64,000 nt of DNA from Bordetella genomosp. 2 (GTDB lineage: Bacteria; Pseudomonadota; Gammaproteobacteria; Burkholderiales; Burkholderiaceae_B), in NCBI RefSeq assembly GCF_002261345.1, contig NZ_NEVT01000003.1, positions 1,364,001-1,428,000 on the forward strand, written 5' to 3'. A model generated the notes under the pieces. That model searched no databases. It was not told the DNA's origin and saw only the letters and a list, made by a program, of their open reading frames with translations. Positions within the stretch are counted from its first letter, which is position 1, and every line of letters starts with the position of its first letter. Below are positions 50,954-59,922 of the stretch, piece by piece. A program made the translations under genes and the position numbers.

Positions 50954-51589
50954 GTGCCCGCTTCTGAATTGGTCCTTTACACCGACAGCTCGCCAAACGG
51001 CTTCAAGGCCACGATCGCCCTGGAAGAACTGGCGCTGCCTTACGAACTGCGCCACGTCCGGGTCGAGCATGGCGAGAACCGGACGGCGGATTTTCTCGCG
51101 CTCAATCCGCACGGGCGCATTCCGGTGCTGGTCGATACGCCGGCCGGCATCACATTGTTCGAGTCCGCGGCCATTCTGTTGTACCTGGCCGAGAAAACCG
51201 GCCGGCTGCTGCCGCGCGACCCGGCCGGCCGGTGGGAAGCCATCAAGTGGCTGATGTTCCATGCGTCCAGCGCCGGGCCGATTCTGGGACAGCGCGTGCA
51301 CTTCGAGATGTTCGCGCAGGACCGCCATGCCCCGGCCATCGACCGCTACCGGCGTCTGTCGGCCGAGATTTTCGCGACCCTGGATGGCCGCCTGTCCGAC
51401 CGCGAATGGTTGGCGGGGCAGGAATACTCGATCGCCGATATCGCCCATTTCGGATGGCTGCACATCGCCCGGGTGATTGATTTCGATTTCAGCGGCTATC
51501 CGCGGCTGGACGCCTGGTTCCGGCGCGTCGCCGCGCGGCCCGCGGTCCAGCGCGGCATTGCATTGCCGGCGCCCGCCACCGGCCCATGA
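50954..51589 (+). CDS. glutathione S-transferase family protein
   Basis: A 211-residue protein with a thioredoxin-like domain (LVLYTDSSPNGFKATIALEE, NPHGRIPVLVDTP, ESAAILLYLAEKTG) and an all-helical C-terminal domain with EYSIADIAHFGWLHIARVID. The Ser-Pro-Asn-Gly start resembles Ure2p/YfcG-like GSTs. GTG 50954 is the start, with AGGAGG 6-7 bases upstream. It is probably co-transcribed with the next gene (24-bp gap). Confidence 0.93.
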   Translation: MPASELVLYTDSSPNGFKATIALEELALPYELRHVRVEHGENRTADFLALNPHGRIPVLVDTPAGITLFESAAILLYLAEKTGRLLPRDPAGRWEAIKWLMFHASSAGPILGQRVHFEMFAQDRHAPAIDRYRRLSAEIFATLDGRLSDREWLAGQEYSIADIAHFGWLHIARVIDFDFSGYPRLDAWFRRVAARPAVQRGIALPAPATGP

Positions 51590-51613
51590 ATCATTGCAGA
51601 AGGAGCATGAACC

Positions 51614-52660
51614 ATGAACGATACGATTTACCAGGAGTACCAGCCGCTGTGCCGGGGCGCTTCGGCGCCGGCGTTCCGCGCGCATGCAGGCTACCAGCGC
51701 ATGTTCCGTCCGGATGCGCTGACCATCGGGATCTTCCTGCCGCTGCGCTTCTTCCAGGGCGACATGCAGGTGCTGGCGGGGCAGGCCGACCTGGTGGAGC
51801 GGATCGACCAGTACGGTTTTGCAGCCACCTGGGTGCGCGACGTGCCGCTGTTCGATCCGCGTTTCGGCGACGCGGGCCAGGTGTTCGATGCCTATGCTTA
51901 CCTGGCCCATCTGGCGGCGCGCACGCGGCGCGTCGCGCTGGCCACGGGCAGCGTGATCTTCCCGCTCAGGCATCCGGTAGACCTGGCCAAATCCGCCGCC
52001 ACGATTGACCGGCTGTCGGGCGGCCGCCTGGTGCTGGGCATCGCGTCGGGCGACCGGCCGGTCGAGTTTCCCGCCTATGGCTTGAGCCACGAACAGCGCG
52101 GCGAACGTTTCGCCCAGGCGGTGGATCATTTCCGGCAACTGCTGCGCCCGGACGGCGGCGCCGTCGCGTCGCCGCTGGGGAAAATGGATGGCGTCGAGCT
52201 GCTGCCCAAGCCCGCCACCGGCGCCATTCCCCTCATCGTGACCGGCGCGTGCCGCCAGAGCCTGCCGTGGATCGGCGAGCAGGCCGACGGCTGGCTGACC
52301 TATCCCGGTAGCTCGCAGAATGTCATGGGGCCGCGCCGGCTGGCCGAGAAGATCAGCGCCTGGCGCGCGTTGATCCCCGACGGCGGTTTTCGCCCGCACA
52401 TGACCAATGAATGGCTGGACCTGGTGGCCCGCGCCGATTATCCGCGCACGCCGCTCAACGATGGATTCATCCTGCGCACCGGCCGCACCGGCCTGATCGA
52501 TCTGCTGGGGGAATGGCGGGAGGCCGGCGTGAACCACGTGGCCCTGGGCATCCAGTTTTCTGCCCGGCCCGCCGCCGAGATCCTCCAGGAACTGGCCGAA
52601 GAGGTGCTGCCGCATTTTCCGTCGCACGAGGGCGTGGAACCGGCCTGGCAGGCATGGTAG
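51614..52660 (+). CDS. LLM-class flavin-dependent oxidoreductase
   Basis: A 348-residue luciferase-like TIM-barrel protein: LTIGIFLPLRFFQGDMQVLA, YGFAATWVRDVPLFDPRFGD, RVALATGSVIFPLRHPVDLA, GRLVLGIASGDRPVEFPAYG. Such enzymes use reduced flavin (FMNH2 or F420-like) for monooxygenation, for example of sulfonates or thio compounds. Pairing with a GST suggests handling of an electrophilic or sulfur-containing substrate. A start at ATG 51614 follows GGAGC; the GST stop is 24 bp upstream. Confidence 0.9.
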   Translation: MNDTIYQEYQPLCRGASAPAFRAHAGYQRMFRPDALTIGIFLPLRFFQGDMQVLAGQADLVERIDQYGFAATWVRDVPLFDPRFGDAGQVFDAYAYLAHLAARTRRVALATGSVIFPLRHPVDLAKSAATIDRLSGGRLVLGIASGDRPVEFPAYGLSHEQRGERFAQAVDHFRQLLRPDGGAVASPLGKMDGVELLPKPATGAIPLIVTGACRQSLPWIGEQADGWLTYPGSSQNVMGPRRLAEKISAWRALIPDGGFRPHMTNEWLDLVARADYPRTPLNDGFILRTGRTGLIDLLGEWREAGVNHVALGIQFSARPAAEILQELAEEVLPHFPSHEGVEPAWQAW

Positions 52661-52780
52661 GCGAGCGGGAAGGACGGTCCCGTCGCAGCCTGGCGCGGGG
52701 TCGGCCGCGCGCGCCGGCCGGCACGCGCCATCTGATACGATCGGTTCTCCATCGAGCCAGTCCGAGCAGATTCCCCGTCC

Positions 52781-53239
52781 GTGAGAACCGACAGCCGACT
52801 TTCCCGCATGCTGCACGTATTGCTGCACATGGCGCGGGCCGAGCAGCCGCTGACGTCCGAGCAGATTGGCCGCATGCTCGGCACCAATGCGGCGGTGGTC
52901 CGCCGCACCATGGCCGGCCTGCGCAAGGCCGGCTATGTACAGTCCGAGAAAGGCCACAACGGCGGCTGGCGGATCGCCTGCGACTTGCGCCAGGTCACCT
53001 TGCTCGACATCCACCATGCCGTGGGCGGGCCGCGCATCTTCGCCATCGGGCCCGACCACGATCACCCCGACTGCGCCGTCGAGCGCGCCGTCAACGCGGC
53101 GCTGGCCGATGCCCTGCGGCAGGCCGAGGCCTTGCTGATCGAGCGCCTGGGAGCCGTCACCCTGGCCGACCTGGCCGGCGATTTCGATGCGCTGTGCCGC
53201 GGGCACGCCGCATCCCCCGGCGCTTTGCTCCACCGATAG
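52781..53239 (+). CDS. Rrf2-family transcriptional regulator
   Basis: A 152-residue winged-helix protein: RLSRMLHVLLHMARAEQPLT, EQIGRMLGTNAAVVRRTMAG, KGHNGGWRIACDLRQVTLLD. It lacks the three clustered cysteines of Fe-S Rrf2 members such as IscR, so it is nearer to the YwnA type. Start is GTG 52781. A GTATC-N7-GATAC palindrome lies between it and the flavoprotein reductase that follows; that gene is the likely target. Confidence 0.88.
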   Translation: MRTDSRLSRMLHVLLHMARAEQPLTSEQIGRMLGTNAAVVRRTMAGLRKAGYVQSEKGHNGGWRIACDLRQVTLLDIHHAVGGPRIFAIGPDHDHPDCAVERAVNAALADALRQAEALLIERLGAVTLADLAGDFDALCRGHAASPGALLHR

Positions 53240-53283
53240 AGCGAACCGGCGCGCGCCGCTTGCGCCATTGCGCGGAATTTAAT

Positions 53284-53300
53284 GTATCATTAAAAGATAC
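53284..53300. promoter_or_regulatory. GTATC-N7-GATAC palindrome before the flavoprotein gene
   Basis: GTATC (53284-53288) and GATAC (53296-53300) with spacer ATTAAAA, in an AT-rich stretch 24 bp before the ATG at 53324. A likely Rrf2 operator overlapping the promoter. Confidence 0.55.
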
Positions 53301-53323
53301 GTGAAACGCAATGGAGCGACACC

Positions 53324-54208
53324 ATGGACTATGACGTGATCATCATCGGCGGCAGCTATGCCGGTTTATCGGCCGGCCTGCAATTGGCGCGCGCCCGGCG
53401 CAGCGTCCTGGTCATCGACGCGGGCGAGCGCCGCAACCGCTACGCGGCGGCGTCGCACGGTTTCCTGACGCAGGATGGCGCCGCGCCGGGCGACATCGCG
53501 GCACTGGGGCGCGCGCAGTTGCTGAAGTACGGCACGGTGCGCTGGCTGCAGGACGAGGCGCGCGACGCGCAAGCGCTCGAGGGCGGCTTCGCGGTGGTGG
53601 CCGGCGCAGGCTCGCGGCATACGGCGAGCCGCCTGGTGCTGGCCACCGGCGTGCGGGACGAGCTGCCCGATATTCCCGGGCTGGCCCAGCGCTGGGGGCG
53701 GCATGTCTTCCATTGCCCGTATTGCCACGGATACGAACTGGAGCAAGGGCCGGTGGGCGTCCTGGCGGTCAGCGAGTTGTCGCTGCACCAGGCGCTGATG
53801 CTGCCGGACTGGGGGCCCACCACGCTGTTCCTCAACGAGGTGTTCGAGCCCGATGCCGGGCAATCCGCCCAGCTGCGGGCGCGCGGCGCGCGGATCGTGC
53901 GGGGGCGGGTGGCGCGTCTGGACGGAACCGCCGACGTCGTCATGCAGGACGGCACCGTGCATGCGCTGGCGGGCTTGTTCGTGGCGACCCGGGTGCGGCC
54001 GGGCGGCTTGCCCGCCCAGCTCGGCTGCGCGCTCGAGGACGGCCCGATGGGGCCGTTCGTGCGCACGGACGCGATGAAAGCGACCACGGTGCCGGGCGTA
54101 TTTGCCTGCGGCGATGTGGCGCGCCCGGCGGGATCGGTCGCGCTGGCCGTGGGCGATGGCGCGATGGCGGGCGCGGCGACGCATCGCTCGCTGATGTTCG
54201 GGCTGTGA
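53324..54208 (+). CDS. thioredoxin reductase-like NAD(P)/FAD-dependent oxidoreductase
   Basis: A 294-residue two-dinucleotide-binding flavoprotein: FAD motif IIIGGSYAGLSAGLQLARAR, ATGVRDELPDIPG, the redox pair Cys131-Pro-Tyr-Cys134 (HCPYCHGYE) and the second FAD motif PGVFACGDVARPAG. CPYC replaces the CATC of true thioredoxin reductase, as in a subfamily often linked to Rrf2-type regulators. It likely reduces a small dithiol or peroxide partner not seen here. Confidence 0.93.
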   Translation: MDYDVIIIGGSYAGLSAGLQLARARRSVLVIDAGERRNRYAAASHGFLTQDGAAPGDIAALGRAQLLKYGTVRWLQDEARDAQALEGGFAVVAGAGSRHTASRLVLATGVRDELPDIPGLAQRWGRHVFHCPYCHGYELEQGPVGVLAVSELSLHQALMLPDWGPTTLFLNEVFEPDAGQSAQLRARGARIVRGRVARLDGTADVVMQDGTVHALAGLFVATRVRPGGLPAQLGCALEDGPMGPFVRTDAMKATTVPGVFACGDVARPAGSVALAVGDGAMAGAATHRSLMFGL

Positions 54209-54244
54209 CGGGCCTGCGCCCGCGCCAGCCCGGCGGCATGCCGT

Positions 54245-55012
54245 CTATTGATCGTAGCCCGGGTAGCGGCGCTGCAGGCGGCGCAGCAGGCCGGGCCATA
54301 CCAGGCCCTCGGGGCCGCGGCCCAGCCGGACCTGCTCCAGCTGCTTTTCCGCCATCGCCAGCACCTGTGGCGCGATGGTCCGCAGCTTGACCTGGCCGGC
54401 CAGCGCGCGCACTTGCGCCATGCATGCCGCCTCGAGCCGGTGCATGCCCACGAAAGCCTGGGCCACCGAACGGCCGGTCGTCAACAGGCCATGGTTGCGC
54501 AGGATCATGTGCTGCTTGTCGCCCAGGTCGCGCACCAGGCGCGGCTTTTCGTCTTCCAGCAGCGCGAAGCCTTCGTAGTCGTGATAGGCCAGTGAATGCA
54601 GCACCGACATGGCGAACTGCGACAGCGGCAGCAGGCCTTCTTCCTGGGCCGATACCGCGACGCCATTGATGGAGTGGGTGTGCAGCACGCAGACGACATC
54701 GGGGCGCGCCGCGTGAATACAGCTATGGATGGTGAAGCCCGCCGGATTGACGTCGCCTTCGCTCTCCAGCACCTTGTTGCCCTGGATGTCGATCTTGACC
54801 AGGCTGGATGCGGTGATTTCTTCGAACATCGAGCCATAGGGGTTGATCAGGAAGTGCTCGGTACCGGGGATCTTGGCGCTGATATGAGTAAAAACCAGAT
54901 CGTCCCAGCCGAACATGGCCACCAGCCGGTAAGCGGCGGCCAGGTCCACGCGCATCTGCCATTCCTCGGGGCTGACCTGTGCGCGGATGGAGTTCGTCGG
55001 GTTCGTCGTCAT
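54245..55012 (-). CDS. class II aldolase/adducin family protein
   Basis: A 255-residue zinc-dependent aldolase-fold protein: LAAAYRLVAMFGWDDLVFTH, ISAKIPGTEHFLINPYG, VVCVLHTHSINGVAVSAQEE (His ligands), MILRNHGLLTTGRSVAQAF (third His and Gly-rich loop). Members split sugar phosphates or act as decarboxylases. The start ATG 55012 avoids a long alternative frame. It is not obviously in an operon; the substrate is unknown. Confidence 0.9.
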   Translation of the reverse strand: MTTNPTNSIRAQVSPEEWQMRVDLAAAYRLVAMFGWDDLVFTHISAKIPGTEHFLINPYGSMFEEITASSLVKIDIQGNKVLESEGDVNPAGFTIHSCIHAARPDVVCVLHTHSINGVAVSAQEEGLLPLSQFAMSVLHSLAYHDYEGFALLEDEKPRLVRDLGDKQHMILRNHGLLTTGRSVAQAFVGMHRLEAACMAQVRALAGQVKLRTIAPQVLAMAEKQLEQVRLGRGPEGLVWPGLLRRLQRRYPGYDQ

Positions 55013-55122
55013 GCGGGTTCCTTGGTTGGGCTGGGTCGGCCGGCGCGAGAAGCGCCGGGTTGTCCGCCAGCATAGACGTTCCCGCGCCGTCTGGGCGAGC
55101 GGGCCGGCGCGACCGGCTCGCT

Positions 55123-55623
55123 TCAGCCCGCCAGTATGTTGAAGGCCCATCCTGCCAGGTACAGGCCCACGCCGAACGACGCGTGCGCCATCAGGCTGCG
55201 CAGCCGGGCCGTGCCGGGGCGGGGCGTGCGCGAGGCGGCGATGCCGGCGCCCAGGCCTGGTTGCAGGATGAAGAACGGCGCGACGACAGTCAGCACGCCG
55301 ATGCCCAGGGCGGGCAGGAAGGTCGGAGCTTGCAGCCATGACGGGCCGGCCAGCGCCAGCAGGGCCGCCGCGAAGATGACGCCGATGGCATAGTGCAGGA
55401 ACCAGCCCAGCGCGGCTTCGCCGGGGACGGGCGCGGCCTGAGCGATGCTGTCATGGACGAAGCGGCCGCGCGGCAGGTGCCCGGCCCAGCGGCCGACCAT
55501 GGCGTAGTCGAGCGACGGAATGCCGAAGGCGCGCTTGAGCAGCAATGCCCACAGGTCCATGACCAGGGTGGCGCCGATGCCGATCGGGATGGCGGGAAGG
55601 AGCAGCGAGAAAGAGTCGTTCAT
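55123..55623 (-). CDS. DUF2938 family membrane protein
   Basis: A 166-residue inner-membrane protein with about five helices: LLLPAIPIGIGATLVMDLWA, GRWAGHLPRGRFVHD, LGWFLHYAIGVIFAAALLAL, SLMAHASFGVGLYLAGWAFN. It matches the DUF2938 pattern by motif; function is unknown. It lies 9 bp after the MFS gene on the same strand, so the two are co-transcribed. Confidence 0.8.
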   Translation of the reverse strand: MNDSFSLLLPAIPIGIGATLVMDLWALLLKRAFGIPSLDYAMVGRWAGHLPRGRFVHDSIAQAAPVPGEAALGWFLHYAIGVIFAAALLALAGPSWLQAPTFLPALGIGVLTVVAPFFILQPGLGAGIAASRTPRPGTARLRSLMAHASFGVGLYLAGWAFNILAG

Positions 55624-55632
55624 GGCGATGGT

Positions 55633-57057
55633 TCACGAAGCGTGGAAGGAATGACAGGCATGGCGGCCGTCGGCCGCGCGGCGCGCCAGGCGCGCGGTCG
55701 CGGCGGCGGCTGACAGGAATATGGCGGCGGCGCTGCCGAACGCCCAGGCGTAGCCGGCGACGCTATCGGCGGGCAGCGCCGCGATTGCCATCAGCAGCGC
55801 CAGGCCAACGGTGGGGCCGAGTTCCATGGCGGTGTTCATGACCCCGCCCGCCAGCCCGGCCTGGTGCGGGGCCGCATGGGTCATGGCGAGGACGGCCCCG
55901 CCACAGAACACCAGGGAAATGCCGATGGCCAGCAGCAGCATGCCCGGCAGCAGGCCGCCCCAATACGTCGTGCCGGCGCCGATGCCCGCCAGCAGCGCCA
56001 GGCCGGCGGCCGCCACGACGAAGCCGGCGCTGGCGCCGCCGGCCGCGCCGAGCCGCGCTATGCACGCAGGGGCGAGGTGGTTGGCGATGAGCAGGACCAC
56101 GGCGAAGGGCAGGAAGGCCAGCGCCGTGGCCAGCGGCGTCCAGCCCAGCGCTTGTTGCAGGTAAAGCAGCAGGACGAACTCGACCAGGACCGAGGCGGCG
56201 GCTGCCAGGAATACGCCGAACAGGCCGGCCGCCCGGCAGGGGTCGCGCAAGAAGCCGGGCGGTAGCAGCGGATCGCGCTGCCTGCGCTCGAACCGCGCGA
56301 AGGCGGCCAGCGCCAGCATGCCGGCTGCCAGCGGAACATAGGTGGCGGGCGTGTGCCAGCCTTGTGCGATGCTGGCAATCAGCCCGAAGCTGGTCAGGGC
56401 GATGCCGAGCGCGGCGCTGGCCGCGCCCAGTGGGTCGAGGCCGGGCCGCTGGGCCGGCGCGCCGGCGACGTCGGCAGGCAGCAGGCGCGGCAGCGCGAAG
56501 GTGCCGAGCAGCGCGACCGCGATCGGGATGAGGAACATCCAGCGCCACGACAGCCAGTGGGTCAGGACGCCGGACGAGACGAAACCCGCCACGGCGCCCA
56601 GCACCGAGACGCCGCCCCACACGGCCATGGCGCGGGCGAACCCGGCCGGCGCGGGGAACAGCGCGCGCAACAGCGCCAGGGCGGCGGGCGCCGCCAAGGC
56701 GCCGCCGGCGCCTTGCGCAACGCGCATGGCGGCCAGGGTTTCGAACCCTGGCGCCAGCGCGGCGCCTGCCGAGGCGACGCCCAGCAGCCCCAGCCCGGCG
56801 CGGAACATGCGGCGCCCGCCGAAGCGATCGGCCAGCCGGCCGCCGAACAGAAGCAAGCCGCTGAAGGGCAGGCCGTAGGCCACTTGCAGCGTCAGCACCC
56901 CGGCCGAGCCCAGCGCGAACTCTCGGGCGATCCGCGGCAGCGGCACCATGATGAGGGCGATGGTGAAGATCAGCGTGGCCTGGGCCACGGCCAGCAGAAT
57001 GAAGGCGCCGCGGCCGGCGACGGGCGGCGGGACGGCGGGCGCGGATGACGGCGGCAT
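55633..57057 (-). CDS. MFS efflux transporter, DHA2-like (14 helices)
   Basis: A 474-residue exporter with 14 likely helices: LPRIAREFALGSAGVLTLQV, GRLADRFGGRRMFRAG, AQGAGGALAAPAALALLRAL, and FVSSGVLTHWLSWRWMFLIP (motif C-like). This is the EmrB/QacA type. The start at ATG 57057 is chosen because homologues begin there; a frame start 17 codons earlier is unsupported. Divergent from an ArsR-rhodanese protein, with a palindrome between them, so likely repressed by it. Confidence 0.9.
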   Translation of the reverse strand: MPPSSAPAVPPPVAGRGAFILLAVAQATLIFTIALIMVPLPRIAREFALGSAGVLTLQVAYGLPFSGLLLFGGRLADRFGGRRMFRAGLGLLGVASAGAALAPGFETLAAMRVAQGAGGALAAPAALALLRALFPAPAGFARAMAVWGGVSVLGAVAGFVSSGVLTHWLSWRWMFLIPIAVALLGTFALPRLLPADVAGAPAQRPGLDPLGAASAALGIALTSFGLIASIAQGWHTPATYVPLAAGMLALAAFARFERRQRDPLLPPGFLRDPCRAAGLFGVFLAAAASVLVEFVLLLYLQQALGWTPLATALAFLPFAVVLLIANHLAPACIARLGAAGGASAGFVVAAAGLALLAGIGAGTTYWGGLLPGMLLLAIGISLVFCGGAVLAMTHAAPHQAGLAGGVMNTAMELGPTVGLALLMAIAALPADSVAGYAWAFGSAAAIFLSAAAATARLARRAADGRHACHSFHAS

Positions 57058-57106
57058 TGGTCGGGCTCGGGAAGGTCCGGGCAAGGCGCCCGATGAAGAA
57101 TATAAC

Positions 57107-57126
57107 ATTCAATTAATTGATTGAAT
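57107..57126. promoter_or_regulatory. ATTCAAT-N6-ATTGAAT operator-like palindrome
   Basis: ATTCAAT (57107-57113) and ATTGAAT (57120-57126), perfect, spacer TAATTG, in the short divergent region between the MFS and ArsR-rhodanese genes. AT-rich dyads of this kind are usual for ArsR/SmtB proteins of the BigR/SqrR type. Confidence 0.65.
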
Positions 57127-57143
57127 ATTAGATTGAGCCTACC

Positions 57144-57824
57144 ATGGCGTCAATGAACCGCGATTCCGCCCATCCCTCCGACCGTTTCGATGCCCTGGCA
57201 GAACTGGCCCGGACGCTCGGCCATGCGCATCGCCTGGCGCTGCTGGAACACATTGCCCAGGGCGAGCGCTCCGTCGAGCGCCTGGCGGAGCTGGCCGGCC
57301 TGTCGCTGGCCAATGCCTCCCAGCACCTGCAGCACCTGCGCCGCGCCGGACTGGTGCAGACACGCCGCGCCGGCAAGCGGGTGCTGTACCGCCTGGGCGG
57401 CGGGCCGGTGGCCAACGTGCTGGCCGCGCTGCGCGATTTCGCCGCCTACCAGCATGCCGAGATCCAGGCCCTGGCGGCCGACAGCCGCCAGCGGCCCGAG
57501 CGGCTGGAAGGCATTGCCATCGAGGACCTGCTGGGCCGCATGGCCGAGGGCAGCGTGGTGCTGCTGGATGTTCGTCCGGCGGACGAATACGCGCTGGGCC
57601 ATTTGCCCGGCGCCATCAACATACCCGCGGAAGAACTGGCCCGGCGCCTGGGCGAACTGCCGCCGGGCCGGGACATCGTCGCGTACTGCCGGGGCCCTTA
57701 TTGCGTGTTGTCGACCGAGGCAGTGGCCGCGCTGCAGGCGCGCGGTTTCCATGCGCGCCGGCTGGGAGCGGGATTTCCGGAATGGAAGGCGGCGGGCCTG
57801 CAGGTGGAACTGGCGCCGGCCTGA
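57144..57824 (+). CDS. ArsR-family regulator fused to a rhodanese domain
   Basis: A 226-residue protein. Residues 15-85 are an ArsR winged helix (LARTLGHAHRLALLEHIAQG, LSLANASQHLQHLRRAGLVQ) and 120-225 a rhodanese domain with VVLLDVRPADEYALGHLPGA and the active loop Cys182-Arg-Gly-Pro-Tyr-Cys187. This fusion is known and is thought to sense or process reactive sulfur. It is divergent from the DHA2-like exporter and probably regulates it and itself through the palindrome at 57107-57126. Confidence 0.93.
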   Translation: MASMNRDSAHPSDRFDALAELARTLGHAHRLALLEHIAQGERSVERLAELAGLSLANASQHLQHLRRAGLVQTRRAGKRVLYRLGGGPVANVLAALRDFAAYQHAEIQALAADSRQRPERLEGIAIEDLLGRMAEGSVVLLDVRPADEYALGHLPGAINIPAEELARRLGELPPGRDIVAYCRGPYCVLSTEAVAALQARGFHARRLGAGFPEWKAAGLQVELAPA

Positions 57825-57846
57825 GCCGGGCCGCGGCCCGGCGCGC

Positions 57847-59055
57847 CTATGGGCGGGCCGGCGCGGCCAGGCGCGGCAAGCGGCGCTGGATGAGCGTCGC
57901 CACTGCCAGGGCCAGGACGAGCAGGCCGCAGGCCGCCAGCGCATTGACGTGCAGGCCCTGGCTGTCGACCACTTGCCCGCCCAGGAACGAGCCCGCCGAA
58001 ATGGCCAGGTTGAAGATCGCAACCGACCAGGCCGTGGCCGGTTCGAGGTCGGACGAGGCGGCTTTCATGGTCCATGTCATCACGGACACCGACACTCCGC
58101 CGTAGGCCAGGCCCCACAACAACAGCACCAGCGCGCCGCCCCAGGCGCTGCCGGCGGTGGCGAATAGCAGCAGCAACGTGGACGCCAGGCCGGCCGCGAT
58201 GACGATGAGCGTCCAGCCCACGCGCCGCGCCGCGTTCAGGCCGGCGATGAAGTTGCCGGCGATGCCGGCCATGCCGTAGGCGAACAGCAGTACGCCGATC
58301 CACTCGGCCTGGAAGCCCGACACCGACAGCAGCCAGGGACGCACGAAGGTGAACGCCATGAAGTGGCCGGCGACCAGCAGCAGCGTCAGGGCCAGGCCGA
58401 GCCGCAGGCCCGGATTGGACAGGGCGTGGCGCAGGCTGCGCAGCGAGACCGACCGGCCGACCGGCAGGGGCGGCATGGACCACAGGTGCAGGCCCAGGAC
58501 CAGGGCGGCGAGCAGCGCCATGCCGCCGAACGCCATGCGCCAGCCGGCCAGGTCGCCGATCAGCGCGCCCAGCGGCACGCCCAGCACCGAGGCGGCGGCC
58601 ACGCCGCCGAAAATGATGGAAGTGGCCAGGCCGACCGATTCAGGCGGCACCAGGCGCACGGCCAGGCCGCTGGCAATGGCCCAGATGCCGCCGATGCACA
58701 GGCCCACCAGCACGCGCGCGGCCAGCAGCCAGGCCACGCTGGGCGCCAGGGCGGTGGCGAGGTTGGCGGCGATCAGCAGCACGAACAGGATCGACAGAAT
58801 ATGGCGGCGGTCCATGCCGCCCGCCGCCACGATGACCGCCGGCGCGAACAGCGCCGCCAGCAGGGCTGGAACCGTCAGCAGCAGCCCCATGGTGCCGGTC
58901 GATGCGCCGACCGTCTGGGCGATGGAGGTGAGCAGCCCGACCGGCAGCATTTCGGTGGTGACCACGGCAAAGGTGGCGAGCCCGCCGCTGGCCACCGCCA
59001 GCCAGGGATGCGGGGTGCGGGGGCGGGCGGGGCGGTTGCGGTGCGGGCGGTTCAT
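57847..59055 (-). CDS. MFS transporter, DHA1-like
   Basis: A 402-residue 12-helix transporter: WLAVASGGLATFAVVTTEML, TGTMGLLLTVPALLAALFAP, MDRRHILSILFVLLIAANLA, with VSVMTWTMKAASSDLEPATA near the end. Resembles sugar-efflux/AraJ-like or purine-ribonucleoside exporters. ATG 59055 fits the family start. Divergent from a TetR gene with two CATACG...CGTATG palindromes between them. Its stop is 22 bp from the convergent ArsR-rhodanese stop. Confidence 0.9.
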   Translation of the reverse strand: MNRPHRNRPARPRTPHPWLAVASGGLATFAVVTTEMLPVGLLTSIAQTVGASTGTMGLLLTVPALLAALFAPAVIVAAGGMDRRHILSILFVLLIAANLATALAPSVAWLLAARVLVGLCIGGIWAIASGLAVRLVPPESVGLATSIIFGGVAAASVLGVPLGALIGDLAGWRMAFGGMALLAALVLGLHLWSMPPLPVGRSVSLRSLRHALSNPGLRLGLALTLLLVAGHFMAFTFVRPWLLSVSGFQAEWIGVLLFAYGMAGIAGNFIAGLNAARRVGWTLIVIAAGLASTLLLLFATAGSAWGGALVLLLWGLAYGGVSVSVMTWTMKAASSDLEPATAWSVAIFNLAISAGSFLGGQVVDSQGLHVNALAACGLLVLALAVATLIQRRLPRLAAPARP

Positions 59056-59096
59056 GAGGCGGTTGGGGGTGAGACGGTGGTTGCGGCATAATAGGT

Positions 59097-59136
59097 ACAT
59101 ACGCCTCGTATGTCAATTTGCATACGCTTCGTATGT
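59097..59136. promoter_or_regulatory. two TetR-type operators
   Basis: ACATACG-CCT-CGTATGT (59097-59113) and GCATACG-CTT-CGTATGT (59120-59136), centres 23 bp apart, in the MFS/TetR divergent region. The second lies just before the TetR ribosome-binding site, so autoregulation is likely. Confidence 0.8.
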
Positions 59137-59149
59137 AAAAGGAGACAAC

Positions 59150-59770
59150 ATGCCGCGCCGCACCCGTTCCGAAATGATCGAAGAGACCCGCGCCAAGCTG
59201 GTCGCCGCGGCGCGGCAAGCGTTCGGCGCGCAGGGCTATGCCAATACTTCGATGGACGACTTCACTGCCGCGGCCGGATTGACGCGCGGCGCGCTGTACC
59301 ACCATTTCGGCGACAAGCGGGGCTTGCTGGCGGCGGTGGTCGAACAGATCGACGAGGAAACCGACGCGCGCCTGCAGGCGGTCTCCGACGCCGCGCCGGA
59401 CGCCTGGGAGGGGTTTCGCAATCGTTGCCGCGCCTATCTGTACATGGCGCAGGAACCCGAAATGCGGCGCATCGTGCTGCAGGACGCCCGCGCCGTGCTG
59501 GGTGGGGCCTCGCCTGTTTCGCAGCAGTTCTGCGTGACGTCGATGGCTGAGTTGCTGGCCACGCTGATGGACAAGGGCGTGGTGCGGCAGGCCGATCCGG
59601 CGGCATTGGCGCGCCTGGTCTATGGCGCGCTGGCCGAAGGCGCGTTCTGGGTGGCCGAGTCGGACGGCGATCCCGATGGCGGCCACGCCCGCCTGCGCGC
59701 CACCCTGGATGCGCTGGACGCGCTGCTGGCCGGCATGCTCGCCGGGCCGCAGCGGCCGGCCGCTGGCTAG
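59150..59770 (+). CDS. TetR-family regulator of the divergent MFS exporter
   Basis: A 206-residue regulator beginning MPRRTRSEMIEETRAKLVAA, with HTH QGYANTSMDDFTAAAGLTRG, ALYHHFGDKRGLL. AAGGAG precedes ATG 59150. The C-terminal domain is helical and ends with a TetR_C-like LARLVYGALAEGAFWVAES. Two palindromes in the intergenic region are its probable sites. Confidence 0.93.
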   Translation: MPRRTRSEMIEETRAKLVAAARQAFGAQGYANTSMDDFTAAAGLTRGALYHHFGDKRGLLAAVVEQIDEETDARLQAVSDAAPDAWEGFRNRCRAYLYMAQEPEMRRIVLQDARAVLGGASPVSQQFCVTSMAELLATLMDKGVVRQADPAALARLVYGALAEGAFWVAESDGDPDGGHARLRATLDALDALLAGMLAGPQRPAAG

Positions 59771-59777
59771 CTGCACC

Positions 59778-59884
59778 AGGTGTCAGACACCTCGCGAGCA
59801 CCCCGAACGTCACCCAGGTGTCAGACACGCCAGGGGAGACGGCCAGGAATTTGCCGCGTTTTCTCGCGGGGTGTCTGACACCTC
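59778..59884. repeat. three GTGTCAGACAC/GTGTCTGACAC repeats
   Basis: AGGTGTCAGACACCT at 59778-59792, AGGTGTCAGACACG at 59816-59829 and GGTGTCTGACACCTC at 59870-59884, the last inverted. Each contains the palindrome TGTCNGACA. The cluster fills the gap between the TetR stop and the GST stop, where REP-like elements or terminators often sit. The other bases of 59771-59922 hold no gene. Confidence 0.7.
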
Positions 59885-59922
59885 GCAGGCATCCCGCGGC
59901 GGGAAGACTGGCGGCGTCACGC

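Noticed and set aside
50915-53233. 772-codon minus-strand frame opposite the GST, LLM oxidoreductase and Rrf2 genes
   Set aside because: It runs across three well-supported genes and has no recognisable motif.
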